A stretch of 64,000 nt of DNA from Paenibacillus prosopidis. Its GTDB lineage: Bacteria; Bacillota; Bacilli; Paenibacillales; Paenibacillaceae. Within the stretch, counting starts at the first letter, position 1. Each line of letters begins with the position of its first letter. The notes beneath the pieces were generated by a model. It had not been told where the DNA came from. It saw only the letters and a program-made list of their open reading frames with translations, and did not search any database. The stretch is taken from contig NZ_QPJD01000002.1 in the NCBI RefSeq assembly GCF_003337375.1, forward strand, positions 310,001 through 374,000, in the 5' to 3' direction. This document shows positions 54,432-63,668 of this stretch, in pieces. The position numbers and the translations under genes are program-made.

Positions 54432-55859
54432 TTAGAACGAAATCGCTTTGCCGTCAACCGCCAGCATCGCTTCGCCAAGTGCCTCTGCAAGCGTCGGATG
54501 CGGATGAATCATTTGTCCGACCTCCCATGGCGTTGCATTTAGCACGCCTGCAAGAGCCGCCTCGGAAATAAGGTCCGTCGCGTGGGCGCCAATCATATGA
54601 ACGCCGACGATATCATTTGTCTTCCGGTCAGCAATGACTTTGACGAAACCATCCTTCTCCCCTAATACAAGCGCTTTGCCGATCGCTTGGAAAGGAATTT
54701 TACCGGTCTTAATATCATGCCCCTTCGAACGGGCACCGTCCTCCGTTAATCCATAGGAAGCTATTTCCGGTCTGGAATATATACAACGGGGAATCAGATG
54801 ATGCTCTACAGCAGCAGGCTTTGCTCCGCTAATGTGCTCCGCAGCGATTAATCCCTCATGAGCAGCAGCGTGCGCCAGCTGAACGCCTCCAACGACATCC
54901 CCTATCGCATAAATATGAGGCTCGCTCGTTTGTCCGAAGGTATTGACCTCAATTGTACCATTGCTTGTACGAATATCTGTATTTTCAAGACCGATGCCTT
55001 CCATGTTAGCTTGCCGTCCTACCGACAAAAGGAGCTTCTCAGCGGTCAGTATCACATCGCCGTCAGGCGTGCTCGCAGCAATCGAAACTTCCCCGTTTAC
55101 TCCCTTAAATTGCTCTGTCATAAGCTGAACCCCAGTTAAAATACGGACACCGCGGATACGCAGCAATTTTGTCAGCTCAGCAGAAATTTCAGTATCTTCG
55201 CCTGGCAGCAATCGAGATCCCGCTTCTACCAACGTCACATGAACGCCAAAATCGTGCAAAAGCGAAGCCCATTCAACGCCAATGACGCCACCACCCACAA
55301 TTATGATCGAGGCAGGCAGCTTCTCCATGACTAACGCTTCATCGCTCGTCAAGATGTATTCACCATCAGGTATCAGTCCTGGTAACGTGCGCGGTCTTGA
55401 GCCTGTCGCAATAATAAGGTTTGTCGATACGACCGATTCCATTTCACCGTCTGGAAGCTCAACAGCGAGCGAACCGCTTCGCGGGGAGAAAATGGAAGGG
55501 CCGATAACTCTGCCTTTTCCCTGAATGATTTGGATACCGTTCTTTTTCATTAAGCCTTGTAATCCCCGATAAAGCTGGTCCACTGTTTGCTCCTTACGAA
55601 GCTGCACTTTTCCAAAATCAAGCGAGATTGAGCCTTCCGATACCTGTATACCGTATGTACTTGCATCTAGCAGTGTCGAATATACCTCTGCACTGCGCAG
55701 CAGCGATTTGCTTGGAATACAGCCTTTATGTAAGCAGGTTCCGCCCAGCTTGTCCATTTCTATAATTGCTACGGACTTGCCAAGCTGAGCTGCTCGAATT
55801 GCGGCCGTATACCCCCCGGGTCCGCCTCCAAGCACAGCTACATCCACCTGAATAGCCAT
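54432..55859 (-). CDS. lpdV: Dihydrolipoyl dehydrogenase (E3)
   Basis: 475 residues. FAD site LGGGPGGYTAAIRAAQLG, redox disulfide GGTCLHKGCIPSKS, NAD site IIVGGGVIGVEWASLLHDFG and C-terminal active histidine in HPHPTLAEALGEA. Reoxidises the lipoyl groups of BkdB. ATG 55859 follows GGAGG; upstream ATGs are too close to the site or lack one. First gene of the operon; 96 bases separate it from bkdAA. Confidence 0.94.
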   Translation of the reverse strand: MAIQVDVAVLGGGPGGYTAAIRAAQLGKSVAIIEMDKLGGTCLHKGCIPSKSLLRSAEVYSTLLDASTYGIQVSEGSISLDFGKVQLRKEQTVDQLYRGLQGLMKKNGIQIIQGKGRVIGPSIFSPRSGSLAVELPDGEMESVVSTNLIIATGSRPRTLPGLIPDGEYILTSDEALVMEKLPASIIIVGGGVIGVEWASLLHDFGVHVTLVEAGSRLLPGEDTEISAELTKLLRIRGVRILTGVQLMTEQFKGVNGEVSIAASTPDGDVILTAEKLLLSVGRQANMEGIGLENTDIRTSNGTIEVNTFGQTSEPHIYAIGDVVGGVQLAHAAAHEGLIAAEHISGAKPAAVEHHLIPRCIYSRPEIASYGLTEDGARSKGHDIKTGKIPFQAIGKALVLGEKDGFVKVIADRKTNDIVGVHMIGAHATDLISEAALAGVLNATPWEVGQMIHPHPTLAEALGEAMLAVDGKAISF

Positions 55860-56073
55860 AATATTCATTCCCTCCATGATTACCATCAATATATGCTTAT
55901 AGCTATTCAACACGATCTGTTATTGCCCATTCGCATTGTAACATGACATTCATTTCTATTGTACCTGTTTTTACTGACGTTTACATCGTCCATTTACGAA
56001 ATAGACACTCTTTGCGTAAAAAGGTATGATAGAGCTAACTGTTTATTTTGACCGACAAGGAGACGCTACGTTT

Positions 56074-56367
56074 ATGAAATTAGTTGCCGCCCGTTTTATC
56101 GCTATTTTAATGCTCGTTATACCAGGCTTGCTTGCATGCTTCGGATTTCTCAAAATGAAGGATTCTGTCTTTATTTATTTCTCTGAATTCGGAAATGATG
56201 CCGTAACACCGGATTTTCAGTGGCTGAAGTTTTTGCTCGGATTCATTATGTTTTTTGCAGGTGCTGGCTTTATCGGCGGCTGGACTTTTTTCCGTGATCG
56301 GAAGCGCAATTACGTAGCCCCTCGTTTCAAGCAAAAACTCCCTCGTCCGCCTAAGCCGCAAGGCTAA
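56074..56367 (+). CDS. yqzF: DUF2627 membrane protein (YqzF type)
   Basis: 97 residues from ATG 56074 after CAAGGAGA: two membrane segments (about 8-26 and 48-70) with LLACFGFLKMKD and GFIMFFAGAGFIGGWTFFRDRKRN, then a basic proline tail. Position next to the bkd genes matches B. subtilis yqzF. Function unknown. An earlier ATG at 56026 lacks a site. Confidence 0.8.
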   Translation: MKLVAARFIAILMLVIPGLLACFGFLKMKDSVFIYFSEFGNDAVTPDFQWLKFLLGFIMFFAGAGFIGGWTFFRDRKRNYVAPRFKQKLPRPPKPQG

Positions 56368-56403
56368 GAATTATTCTATTAGTCATTTATAATCAAGCAT
56401 ATA

Positions 56404-56450
56404 AAACCGCAGAACACTGGATGTCACCAATCCAAGAATCGGCGGTTTTT
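56404..56450 (+). terminator. yqzF terminator
   Basis: AAACCGC pairs with GCGGTTT around an inner TGGAT/ATCCA stem, followed by TTTTTC-TTATT, 36 bases after the stop. Confidence 0.8.
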
Positions 56451-56480
56451 CTTATTCCCAGGAATATGATTTATTTTACT

Positions 56481-56957
56481 TTACTCCACGTACTCCAGCA
56501 TTTTCATGTATGCTTTGGGAACCATGTACGATGCAGCAAGCTCCGTCTTATCGGACATAAGAAACATACGAACGAGAGAACTGCTCGTTTGCATGTAATG
56601 CGTATAGGGTGACAGATAAATGGTGTCTGCCAATGTCGTATTTCGAATATATTGCTCCAGCTGCAGTTCATACTCTAGATCCGTTGCATTTCTAATACCG
56701 CGAATAACGACGTTAATATTATTTTCATTCACATAATTTGCGACAATACCTTCATAGGGAACAATTATTATTTTTTCATCATTTGTAATGGAAAGGCTAA
56801 CTAATTCCGTTCTTTGTTCGATCGTAAAGTGATGCTGTTTCGACCGATTATTAGCTACGATGATATGAACTTCGCTAAACAATTGAAATGCTCTTTCAAT
56901 TACAGACACATGACCGAGCGTAATCGGGTCAAAGCTTCCTGCGTACACCGCTCTCAT
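56481..56957 (-). CDS. Divergent phosphopantetheine adenylyltransferase-like nucleotidyltransferase
   Basis: 158 residues from ATG 56957 behind CAGGAG. Nucleotidyltransferase fold of the CoaD type: GSFDPITLGH with the TxGH motif (Thr13-His16), Lys40, IRGIR (Arg86, Arg89) and SSSLVR (125-130). The substrate-side region reads IYLSPYTHYMQT where CoaD usually has a PSPEYSFIS-like block, and the C terminus is atypical. It could be a second CoaD or an enzyme with another substrate. Single gene, A/T-rich compared with its neighbours, in a place where B. subtilis has no coaD; recent gain is possible. Confidence 0.75.
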   Translation of the reverse strand: MRAVYAGSFDPITLGHVSVIERAFQLFSEVHIIVANNRSKQHHFTIEQRTELVSLSITNDEKIIIVPYEGIVANYVNENNINVVIRGIRNATDLEYELQLEQYIRNTTLADTIYLSPYTHYMQTSSSLVRMFLMSDKTELAASYMVPKAYMKMLEYVE

Positions 56958-57089
56958 CGAATCGCTCCTGACCTTAATTTTACATTGCGATAATGAATTC
57001 ATTTAATAATTACATATTTATCAATTACGTTTTATCATTCCATAATACAGTTGCATTATTATGAGATCAACAAGAGAAAATGAGGTGTG

Positions 57090-57260
57090 ATGATGAAAAT
57101 CGTATTTGATGTATTTGTAGACGGTAAAGTCAAAGAGACTATTCAACCGAGCAATCAACGTCTGAAAGAAATTCATTCCTTTATTAAAGCAGAATCATCC
57201 GGATTAATTAAGAAATATGGTCACAATGTTTATCTAAACAGAAGAGTTGTTTACAATTAA
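57090..57260 (+). CDS. Unknown 56-aa protein
   Basis: Open frame of 56 codons starting ATGATG after GAGGTG: MMKIVFDVFVDGKVKETI, then a predicted helix (NQRLKEIHSFIKAES) and YGHNVYLNRRVVYN. The strand-helix-strand pattern suggests a compact soluble domain. Followed at once by a terminator, divergent from the CoaD-like gene and convergent with spo0A. I do not recognise it. Confidence 0.6.
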   Translation: MMKIVFDVFVDGKVKETIQPSNQRLKEIHSFIKAESSGLIKKYGHNVYLNRRVVYN

Positions 57261-57290
57261 AGGCATCCTAAGGTAGCCTTTTTTTGTTTT
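57261..57290 (+). terminator. Terminator after the 56-aa gene
   Basis: AAGGC...CC/GG...GCCTT imperfect stem directly past the stop codon, then TTTTTTTGTTTT. Confidence 0.7.
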
Positions 57291-57316
57291 ATTGATCAGC
57301 AAATCTGCAAAATGAT

Positions 57317-57365
57317 AAAAAACACCACTTCCTTACTGGTTTGAGAAAACCAATAAACAAGTGGT
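57317..57365 (-). terminator. spo0A terminator
   Basis: ACCACTT pairs with AAGTGGT and inner TTGGTTT with AAACCAG (minus strand), followed by GTTTTTT. Confidence 0.85.
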
Positions 57366-57404
57366 ATTAGTTGTTTGCATCTTAAGGACTCATTAATCTT
57401 CTTT

Positions 57405-58217
57405 TCACGAGACTTTATGCTCGATCCGCAGCTTGTCAGCAACCATCGCAATAAATTCGCTATTGGTCGGCTTCGACTTGCTGATGTTGATCGTGTAGCC
57501 GAACAGATGGCTGATGCTGTCGATATTGCCTCGTGTCCATGCTACTTCAATCGCGTGACGGATCGCGCGTTCGACCCGGGAAGGAGTCGTTTTGAATTTT
57601 TCGGCGATTGCCGGATAAAGAGTTTTCGTAATTGCGCCTAGAATTTCGATGTTGTTGTACACCATCGTAATGGCTTCACGCAAATATTGGTATCCTTTAA
57701 TATGGGCCGGTACTCCAATTTCATGGATGATGCTCGTAATGTTCGCATCCAGGTTCTTGCCCTTTGCAATTGGCACGACATTTGATTTGAGCCCGGACGA
57801 GGTAGAGGTAAAGTTACCAGTCGATGAATAGGTAGGATTACCAACGAGCTGACGGATACGGTTCGCTAATACGTCCATGTCAAACGGCTTCAAAATATAA
57901 TAAGAAGCACCAAGCTGTACCGCTTTTTGCGTAATATTTTCTTGGCCAAACGCTGTCAGCATAATAATTTTAGGCATAGGGGTCAAGTTCATTTCCTTCA
58001 AACGCTCAAGAACGCCCAAACCATCTAAATGAGGCATAATAATATCAAGAATAAGTACATCCGGTACTTTTCTTGTTTCATCCAAATGTCTTAATACCTC
58101 TTCTCCGTTATAGGCGACTCCACTCACACTCATATCACTTTGTTCGGATATGTATTCCGATAACAGGTTAGTAAATTCTCTGTTGTCATCTGCCAATAAT
58201 ACTTCGATCTTATGCAA
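57405..58217 (-). CDS. spo0A: Sporulation master regulator Spo0A
   Basis: 270 residues. Receiver domain (about 1-125) with phospho-acceptor Asp58 ([10 protein letters not shown]) and acidic ADDN pocket; C-terminal DNA-binding domain with the recognition helices [18 protein letters not shown] and [20 protein letters not shown]. Phosphorylated by the phosphorelay or kinases, it switches on spoIIA and other early genes. Starts with TTG 58217, eight bases after GGGAGG. The upstream region carries a SigH promoter and three 0A boxes. Confidence 0.97.
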   Translation of the reverse strand: MHKIEVLLADDNREFTNLLSEYISEQSDMSVSGVAYNGEEVLRHLDETRKVPDVLILDIIMPHLDGLGVLERLKEMNLTPMPKIIMLTAFGQENITQKAVQLGASYYILKPFDMDVLANRIRQLVGNPTYSSTGNFTSTSSGLKSNVVPIAKGKNLDANITSIIHEIGVPAHIKGYQYLREAITMVYNNIEILGAITKTLYPAIAEKFKTTPSRVERAIRHAIEVAWTRGNIDSISHLFGYTINISKSKPTNSEFIAMVADKLRIEHKVS

Positions 58218-58276
58218 GGTATGGTCCTCCCTTAATTGATATTGATGGTATCGTTCACTTGTTGTCTAACTAAAGT

Positions 58277-58396
58277 TTTCGACACGAGGCAATGAATTCC
58301 TTCTGTCGAAAATTATTTTTCTTTATTTTTTTACGCCTTTTCGATATAATTAAAAATTTATTACAAGTAACGATATCATTCGTTCTTCTTCGACAA
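58277..58396 (-). promoter_or_regulatory. spo0A control region: SigH promoter and three 0A boxes
   Basis: SigH-type promoter (minus strand): GAAGGAATT at 58295-58303, 11-base spacer, GTCGAAA at 58277-58283, one mismatch from consensus. TGTCGAA-type 0A boxes lie at 58277-58286 (overlapping the -10), 58303-58312 (opposite strand, abutting the -35) and 58389-58396. The layout indicates autoregulation by Spo0A~P, as known in B. subtilis. A vegetative promoter could not be fixed with confidence. Confidence 0.7.
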
Positions 58397-58441
58397 AATT
58401 CATTCTAATTAAAGTTAGCTGCTTATTTTAATGTGAAGTTC

Positions 58442-58490
58442 AAAAAAGAGAAAAACGTCTGCTTCAGCATCATCGGCCTTAGCAGACGTT
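58442..58490 (-). terminator. spoIVB terminator
   Basis: AACGTCTGC pairs with GCAGACGTT (minus strand), followed by TTTCTCTTTTTTG, 20 bases past the spoIVB stop. It separates spoIVB from spo0A. Confidence 0.9.
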
Positions 58491-58510
58491 TTTCAATAAC
58501 AATACATGCC

Positions 58511-59839
58511 TTATGCTGCTGTCCCAATACGTCCATTAGTTGATTTAAGCAAGACGCCTGCGTCCTGTAACATCCATTCAATAAAGCATCCATACCCAGA
58601 AGAAGGATCATTTACAAATACATGAGTTACAGCGCCAACTAATTTACCATCTTGAATAATTGGACTACCCGACATTCCTTGTACGATACCGCCTGTTTTG
58701 CTCAACAACCGTTTATCCGTAATTTTAATGACCATTCCTTTTGTAGCTGGTCCCGATTGCTTTGAAACATGTACAATTTCAATGTTGAAACGTTCTACCT
58801 TCTGTCCATTTACTACAGTCAAAATTTGCGCTGGCCCTTCTTTGACATCTTCGGCAAACGCTACGGGCACTGATTTTTCACTGTAGCTATGCATAGGTAC
58901 TTCATTCATTTTGCCGAAAATGCCAAACGGAGTATTTCGCTCAACATTGCCTAATATTTTGCTTTCTTTTACAAAATGAGCACGTTTTTCTCCCGGCTCG
59001 CCATTTTGGCTTTTGTTAATGGATGTTACACTTGATTGTAAAATTTGCCCTTCTCCAACCTCAATCGGTGTTTGTGTATCTAAATCGGTTATAACATGTC
59101 CTAACGCCCCGTAAACGCCTTGATCAGGAGCATAAAACGTTAAGGTGCCCACACCTGCAGCTGAATCGCGGATATATAAGCCTAATCTCCAAGCTTTATC
59201 CTCTGCATCAAATACTGGACTTAGCTTTGTCTCTGCCAATTGGCCATTACGCTTATACATTACTTCTAGGGGCTGCTTGTTATTGCCCGCTTTCTCACTA
59301 AGCTCCGCAACTTTGTGTACTTCGTTAATATTTGTACCATTAATCTTGACGATTAAATCACCTAATCGCAGTCCTGCTGCTTCTCCAGGGGATTTCTTCA
59401 TTCCATCGTTGCCTGTTACCTGATGATGACCTACAACCAATATTCCGGCTGACTTGACCTTAACACCAATCGTTTGTCCCCCGGGTATAACACGCAAATC
59501 AGGAACAACATTGACTTTTACCGTCTTAAATGGAATTTTACCAAATAATTTCACTTTCATACTGGTCTGGCCACTATGACTTGATTGTAATGACAGCGGT
59601 TCATTCAAATTGACGGACAGTGAGTTGCTTGTAGATCCGTTAATCTGAAGCATATGAGGGTCGACGGTAACTTCAGCATGAACGGGCACTCCATATTGCA
59701 ATCGTTTCTGTTGCCCCGAAAATAAACGAAGTTCATTCGGGATTGCGGCAAATTGTTGAAACGGGGTGGAGCTTCCGATCATGCAAATGAAGATAACGAG
59801 AACCAGGCCAAACCATCGCTTCCGTTGATTGGAGTTCAA
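58511..59839 (-). CDS. spoIVB: SpoIVB serine peptidase
   Basis: 442 residues: N-terminal signal/anchor (about 10-28), a PDZ domain (about 115-195, GEAAGLRLGDLIVKINGTN) and the S55 peptidase domain with catalytic His in GALGHVITD and Ser in VQGMSGSPII. Secreted from the forespore, it cleaves SpoIVFA to trigger pro-SigK processing. TTG 59839 is ten bases after GGGAG; the in-frame GTG 59848 almost touches that site. Between recN and spo0A as in B. subtilis. Confidence 0.93.
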   Translation of the reverse strand: MNSNQRKRWFGLVLVIFICMIGSSTPFQQFAAIPNELRLFSGQQKRLQYGVPVHAEVTVDPHMLQINGSTSNSLSVNLNEPLSLQSSHSGQTSMKVKLFGKIPFKTVKVNVVPDLRVIPGGQTIGVKVKSAGILVVGHHQVTGNDGMKKSPGEAAGLRLGDLIVKINGTNINEVHKVAELSEKAGNNKQPLEVMYKRNGQLAETKLSPVFDAEDKAWRLGLYIRDSAAGVGTLTFYAPDQGVYGALGHVITDLDTQTPIEVGEGQILQSSVTSINKSQNGEPGEKRAHFVKESKILGNVERNTPFGIFGKMNEVPMHSYSEKSVPVAFAEDVKEGPAQILTVVNGQKVERFNIEIVHVSKQSGPATKGMVIKITDKRLLSKTGGIVQGMSGSPIIQDGKLVGAVTHVFVNDPSSGYGCFIEWMLQDAGVLLKSTNGRIGTAA

Positions 59840-59897
59840 TGATTTCACGCTCCCTGTAATTCCATCGCATGACGTAAAAGGCTTTATCGCCAGTGGC

Positions 59898-59912
59898 GTA
59901 CCTTTAAGGTAC
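59898..59912 (-). other. Short palindrome in the recN-spoIVB gap
   Basis: GTACCTT-T-AAGGTAC, extended by GGC/GCC-like flanks, with no T tract. The rest of the gap (59849-59962) has no open frame or clear promoter. Possibly a weak attenuator. Confidence 0.35.
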
Positions 59913-59962
59913 CCCGCCCCGAATGTTTTATGTCCGCAAAAACATTCCCTGAATGGCTTCCA

Positions 59963-61675
59963 TTACGCTCCCTTCTGGCGATGCGCCAAATCAAGCATTT
60001 CTTGTGCGTGATGCCTTGTTTTTTCCGTCACTTCTACGCCGCCAAGCATGCGGGCAAGCTCTTCGATACGTACCGTACCGGTTAATTCGGCCACTGAAGT
60101 TGATGTCCGGGCATCGATAACCTGCTTGCGTATTTCGTAATGATGATCCGCCATACATGCCACCTGCGGCAAATGTGTAATGGAGAACACCTGGCACTTT
60201 GCTGCCAGCTTTGACATCTTCTCTGCTATAGCTTGTGCCGCGCGTCCGCTAACACCTGTGTCGACTTCATCAAATATAAGAACAGGAACCTGGTCGATTT
60301 CAGCAAAGATGCTCTTGAGCGCAAGCATAATTCGTGACATTTCACCGCCCGACGCGATTTTGTTTAATGGCTTCAATGGCTCTCCAGGATTCGTGGACAG
60401 CATAAAGACCGCTTCATCCATTCCATTGGAGTGCAATCGAATTTGCCGTTCCTCACCTGCATTTGCAAAGGAGTGATCAATCTGTACACGGAACTTTGCA
60501 GAAGGCATTTGCAGCTGCTCAAGTTCTTTCTCGATCGATTCCGACAACCGTGCAGCTGCATGTTCACGCAGCTGCGACAGTTCCTTCGCTAATTCCAATG
60601 CTTGATCATGCAGGCGCGTCTCCACTACACGAAGCTCTTCAAGCAGCTGGTCACGATTCTCAATCTTATCGCGATCGGCAGTTGTCCGTTCCAAATAAGC
60701 CAATATATCTGGTATTGTCTCACCATACTTGCGCTTCAATCCATTTATAAGATCGAGCCTATCATCCACCTGCGAAAGCAGTTCAGGATCAGATTCTATG
60801 CCATCGCGATAATCGCGTAATTGGAAAGCCGCATCTTCAGCTTGATAAAAAGCCGACTGCAGCTGCTCTAGTAAAGGACTTAAGTTAGCTGCGTCGTATG
60901 TTTGAATGTCAATAATTTTCGCAATCGCTTTGCTTACCGCATCTAAGCCTTTGCCTCCATACAACAGCGAATAGGCCTCTGAGACAGCATCCATTCTCTT
61001 ACCTGCATACATTAGCTTGCGCCGTTGTTCGCTAAGTAATTCGTCTTCATGCAGCTTTAACTTCGCATTTGAGATTTCCTCGATTTGAAAACGGTACAAA
61101 TCAAGCATTTGCACATTCTGTCTTGTTGAAATTTCAAGCTCACGCAAAGATGCTCTTGCCTGCTGAAGCTGGCTGAAAACAGCACGATAATTTTGTTTGC
61201 GCTCGATCAACAAATCGCCTGCAAACAAATCGAGCCACTCCAGATGCTGCTCCGTACGGAGTAATGATTGATGCTCATGCTGTCCGTGAATGTTAACGAG
61301 GCATTCTCCAATTTCACGGAGCATAGTCATCGTTACAAGCTGACCGTTGACGCGACTGCTGCTCTTGCCATGCGATGACAGCTCACGTCTTATCACAAGC
61401 ATCTCATCGGAGGAGAACTGCACGCCAAGCTTTGTGAGCACTTTCCACACAGGATGACCGGTTGAAAGGTCAAACATCGCTTCCATTTCGGCTTTGTCAC
61501 AACCGTACCTCACCATGTCTGCAGAGCCTCTACCGCCGACAACTAAGCTAAGTGCATCGATTAATATCGATTTCCCTGCTCCTGTTTCTCCTGTCAACAC
61601 ATGAAATCCATGATGAAAAGTAACGTTTACTTCTTCAATTACCGCTAAATTCCTTATAGATAACTCACGCAGCAT
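59963..61675 (-). CDS. recN: DNA repair protein RecN
   Basis: 570 residues, SMC-like ATPase: Walker A GETGAGKSILIDAL near the N terminus, central coiled coil (about 155-370), signature KIASGGEMSRIMLALK and Walker B VLIFDEVDTGVSG. Acts early at double-strand breaks. ATG 61675 follows AGGAGGG. Same place between argR and spoIVB as in B. subtilis. Confidence 0.95.
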   Translation of the reverse strand: MLRELSIRNLAVIEEVNVTFHHGFHVLTGETGAGKSILIDALSLVVGGRGSADMVRYGCDKAEMEAMFDLSTGHPVWKVLTKLGVQFSSDEMLVIRRELSSHGKSSSRVNGQLVTMTMLREIGECLVNIHGQHEHQSLLRTEQHLEWLDLFAGDLLIERKQNYRAVFSQLQQARASLRELEISTRQNVQMLDLYRFQIEEISNAKLKLHEDELLSEQRRKLMYAGKRMDAVSEAYSLLYGGKGLDAVSKAIAKIIDIQTYDAANLSPLLEQLQSAFYQAEDAAFQLRDYRDGIESDPELLSQVDDRLDLINGLKRKYGETIPDILAYLERTTADRDKIENRDQLLEELRVVETRLHDQALELAKELSQLREHAAARLSESIEKELEQLQMPSAKFRVQIDHSFANAGEERQIRLHSNGMDEAVFMLSTNPGEPLKPLNKIASGGEMSRIMLALKSIFAEIDQVPVLIFDEVDTGVSGRAAQAIAEKMSKLAAKCQVFSITHLPQVACMADHHYEIRKQVIDARTSTSVAELTGTVRIEELARMLGGVEVTEKTRHHAQEMLDLAHRQKGA

Positions 61676-61689
61676 GGCAAATACCCTCC

Positions 61690-62142
61690 TTAGTTCAATA
61701 GCTCCAGCAATCGTTCAACAATTTCTCCGCTTTGCTTCTTCGTTCTGCAGATCATTAATATCGTATCGTCACCGCAAATGGTTCCCATCACTTCTGCCCA
61801 TTCCATATTATCAATTAACGCACATATCGTATTTGCCGTTCCCGGCAAACACTTCATTACGACTAAATTTTCAGTAAAATCTATATGTACAAAATGGTCG
61901 AGCAACGCTCTTTTTAGCTTGTGTATTGGATTTTGACGCTGGTGCTCCTGTGGAATCGAATATTTGTATTTACCTTCTCCGGCTGGTACCTTAATAAGCA
62001 TCAATTCCTTCATATCGCGCGAAACGGTTGCTTGCGTCACTTGCATTCCTGAGGCACGCAGAGCTTCCACAAGCTCCTCTTGTGTCTCGATAGGATGGTT
62101 CGTAATGATTTCCTTAATTCTATATTGGCGAATCCCTTTCAT
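61690..62142 (-). CDS. argR: Arginine repressor ArgR/AhrC
   Basis: 150 residues: winged-helix N-terminal domain (ETQEELVEALRASGMQVTQATVSRDMKEL) and arginine-binding hexamerisation domain with GTANTICALIDNMEW and GTICGDDTILMI. Represses arginine synthesis and activates catabolism with arginine as co-regulator. ATG 62142; tlyA and recN are the usual neighbours. Confidence 0.94.
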   Translation of the reverse strand: MKGIRQYRIKEIITNHPIETQEELVEALRASGMQVTQATVSRDMKELMLIKVPAGEGKYKYSIPQEHQRQNPIHKLKRALLDHFVHIDFTENLVVMKCLPGTANTICALIDNMEWAEVMGTICGDDTILMICRTKKQSGEIVERLLELLN

Positions 62143-62161
62143 AAAACACCCTCCATGACTA

Positions 62162-62626
62162 TTAGTCTGCGATGTGAAACGTTATTTTGCGTATTACTTT
62201 CTCCTTAGCATCAACGAACAATACGCCAGCGCATTCAGGTAACAGCAATGAATAAACGAGTAACCGATCCCTGACTCCGCTTGCCGTCCAATCCATCGGC
62301 ATCCGATCACGCGCTGTCTTAACGATGTATGTATGGTTATCCATTTCCGCAATATAATCAATATATAACCGGCTTCCCCTTCCGAGTGGTACGCCATCCA
62401 GCTCAATGGGAATCGGAATTAAATGTTTACCTGAGCTCACTTCATAGCCAGCCTGTTCGAGCAGCATAATATTCTCATCGTTTGCAGAGAGCTCTCCGCC
62501 TTTGCCTAACTTGAGGCGATTCACGCTAGAAGGCTCATGCAGCCAACGGTAAAATGCTCTAAACAACCAAAATAGCAGCAAACTTCCGGCTAGCAGCATA
62601 ATAAACCAGTCTCCGTACTTTCCCAT
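62162..62626 (-). CDS. Unknown membrane-anchored protein
   Basis: 154 residues from ATG 62626 (MGKYGDWFIMLLAGSLLLFW), eight bases after GGGGG; longer starts at 62656-62659 are possible. One membrane segment (about 6-24) precedes a soluble domain with alternating strands (LIPIPIELDGVPL; SRLYIDYIAEMDNHTYIVKT; DWTASGVRDRLLVYSLLL; GVLFVDAKEKVIRKITFHIA), which resembles small nuclease-like or PD-(D/E)xK folds only in general layout. In the argR-tlyA gap, where B. subtilis has no such gene. Function unknown. Confidence 0.78.
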   Translation of the reverse strand: MGKYGDWFIMLLAGSLLLFWLFRAFYRWLHEPSSVNRLKLGKGGELSANDENIMLLEQAGYEVSSGKHLIPIPIELDGVPLGRGSRLYIDYIAEMDNHTYIVKTARDRMPMDWTASGVRDRLLVYSLLLPECAGVLFVDAKEKVIRKITFHIAD

Positions 62627-62754
62627 AAGCAGTCCCCCATTCGTAAATGGATTCATCACTTATTGTTCGATAAGAAGGTAGCATTTTCCTGTTCCGTCTA
62701 GTAGACGAACATTTGTTTGGCTTTCTTTAGTTTATCAAATAGAGAGTGCCGCTG

Positions 62755-62800
62755 TAAAGAAAAAAGATGCCCAAGCAGTAATGAAATACTGCTCGGCACC
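62755..62800 (-). terminator. tlyA terminator
   Basis: GGTGCCGAGCAGTA pairs with TACTGCTTGGGCATC (minus strand), followed by TTTTTTC. Confidence 0.85.
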
Positions 62801-62821
62801 TTATTGGCATGCTGCTGCTAT

Positions 62822-63652
62822 TTACTTTCCAGTCGTAAACGTTTGATTCGCTTGTTTAACCAGTTCATCCAATTGAGCGTCATCCGGTACAATTGTATTA
62901 GGCTCTGACGTCCATTTCCAGTAGGCTAAAAACTCGATGTTGCCTTCACCGCCGGTTATCGGGGAGAATGTTAGGTTCACAAGTGAATATCCCAATTGCG
63001 CGGCTGCATTCAGTACGGTCCGCAGTACATCCTTATGCACGGCTGAATCGCGGACGACACCTGATTTTCCGACTTTTTCCCTACCTGCTTCGAATTGAGG
63101 CTTAATGAGTGCGACAATGCCGGAATCGACTGTGAGTAAAGCCGATAAAGCAGGCAAAATGAGCTTCAATGAAATGAAAGAAACATCAATTGAAGCGAAG
63201 GTTGGCGGCGGTCCGCTTAGATCTGCCGGCTGCATATAACGAAAGTTAGTTCGTTCCATTACATGAACTCGCTCATCTTGTCTAAGCGTCCAGTCAAGCT
63301 GATTGTAGCCAACGTCGATTGCATAAACATACGAAGCGCCATTCTGGAGAGCGCAGTCCGTAAAGCCCCCCGTTGATGCGCCAATATCGAGCATGACACG
63401 ATTTCTCAAATCGATATCGAACGTACGAATTGCTTTCTCGAGCTTCAATCCTCCGCGGCTCACGTATGGATGTAAGGCACCTTTCACCTTGATATCCGCC
63501 GTTCGTGCCACTTTCATGCCGCTCTTATCAACAGGCTCATCGTCTACCAGCACGAGACCCGCCATCAGCGCCGCTTTCGCCTTTTCTCTGCTTTCATAAA
63601 AACCGCGCTCCACCAACAGCACGTCTATTCGTTCTTTAGGTGTCGTAGTCAT
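62822..63652 (-). CDS. yqxC: TlyA-family rRNA 2'-O-methyltransferase (YqxC)
   Basis: 276 residues: N-terminal S4 RNA-binding domain (RIDVLLVERGFYESREKAKA) and a FtsJ-like methyltransferase domain with SAM motif MLDIGASTGGFTDCALQNGA and KPQFEAGREKVGKSG. Probably methylates ribosomal RNA; the old hemolysin name is misleading. ATG 63652 follows AAGGAGA. Between dxs and argR as in B. subtilis. Confidence 0.9.
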   Translation of the reverse strand: MTTTPKERIDVLLVERGFYESREKAKAALMAGLVLVDDEPVDKSGMKVARTADIKVKGALHPYVSRGGLKLEKAIRTFDIDLRNRVMLDIGASTGGFTDCALQNGASYVYAIDVGYNQLDWTLRQDERVHVMERTNFRYMQPADLSGPPPTFASIDVSFISLKLILPALSALLTVDSGIVALIKPQFEAGREKVGKSGVVRDSAVHKDVLRTVLNAAAQLGYSLVNLTFSPITGGEGNIEFLAYWKWTSEPNTIVPDDAQLDELVKQANQTFTTGK

Positions 63653-63668
63653 CTGTCTCCTTCAAACT

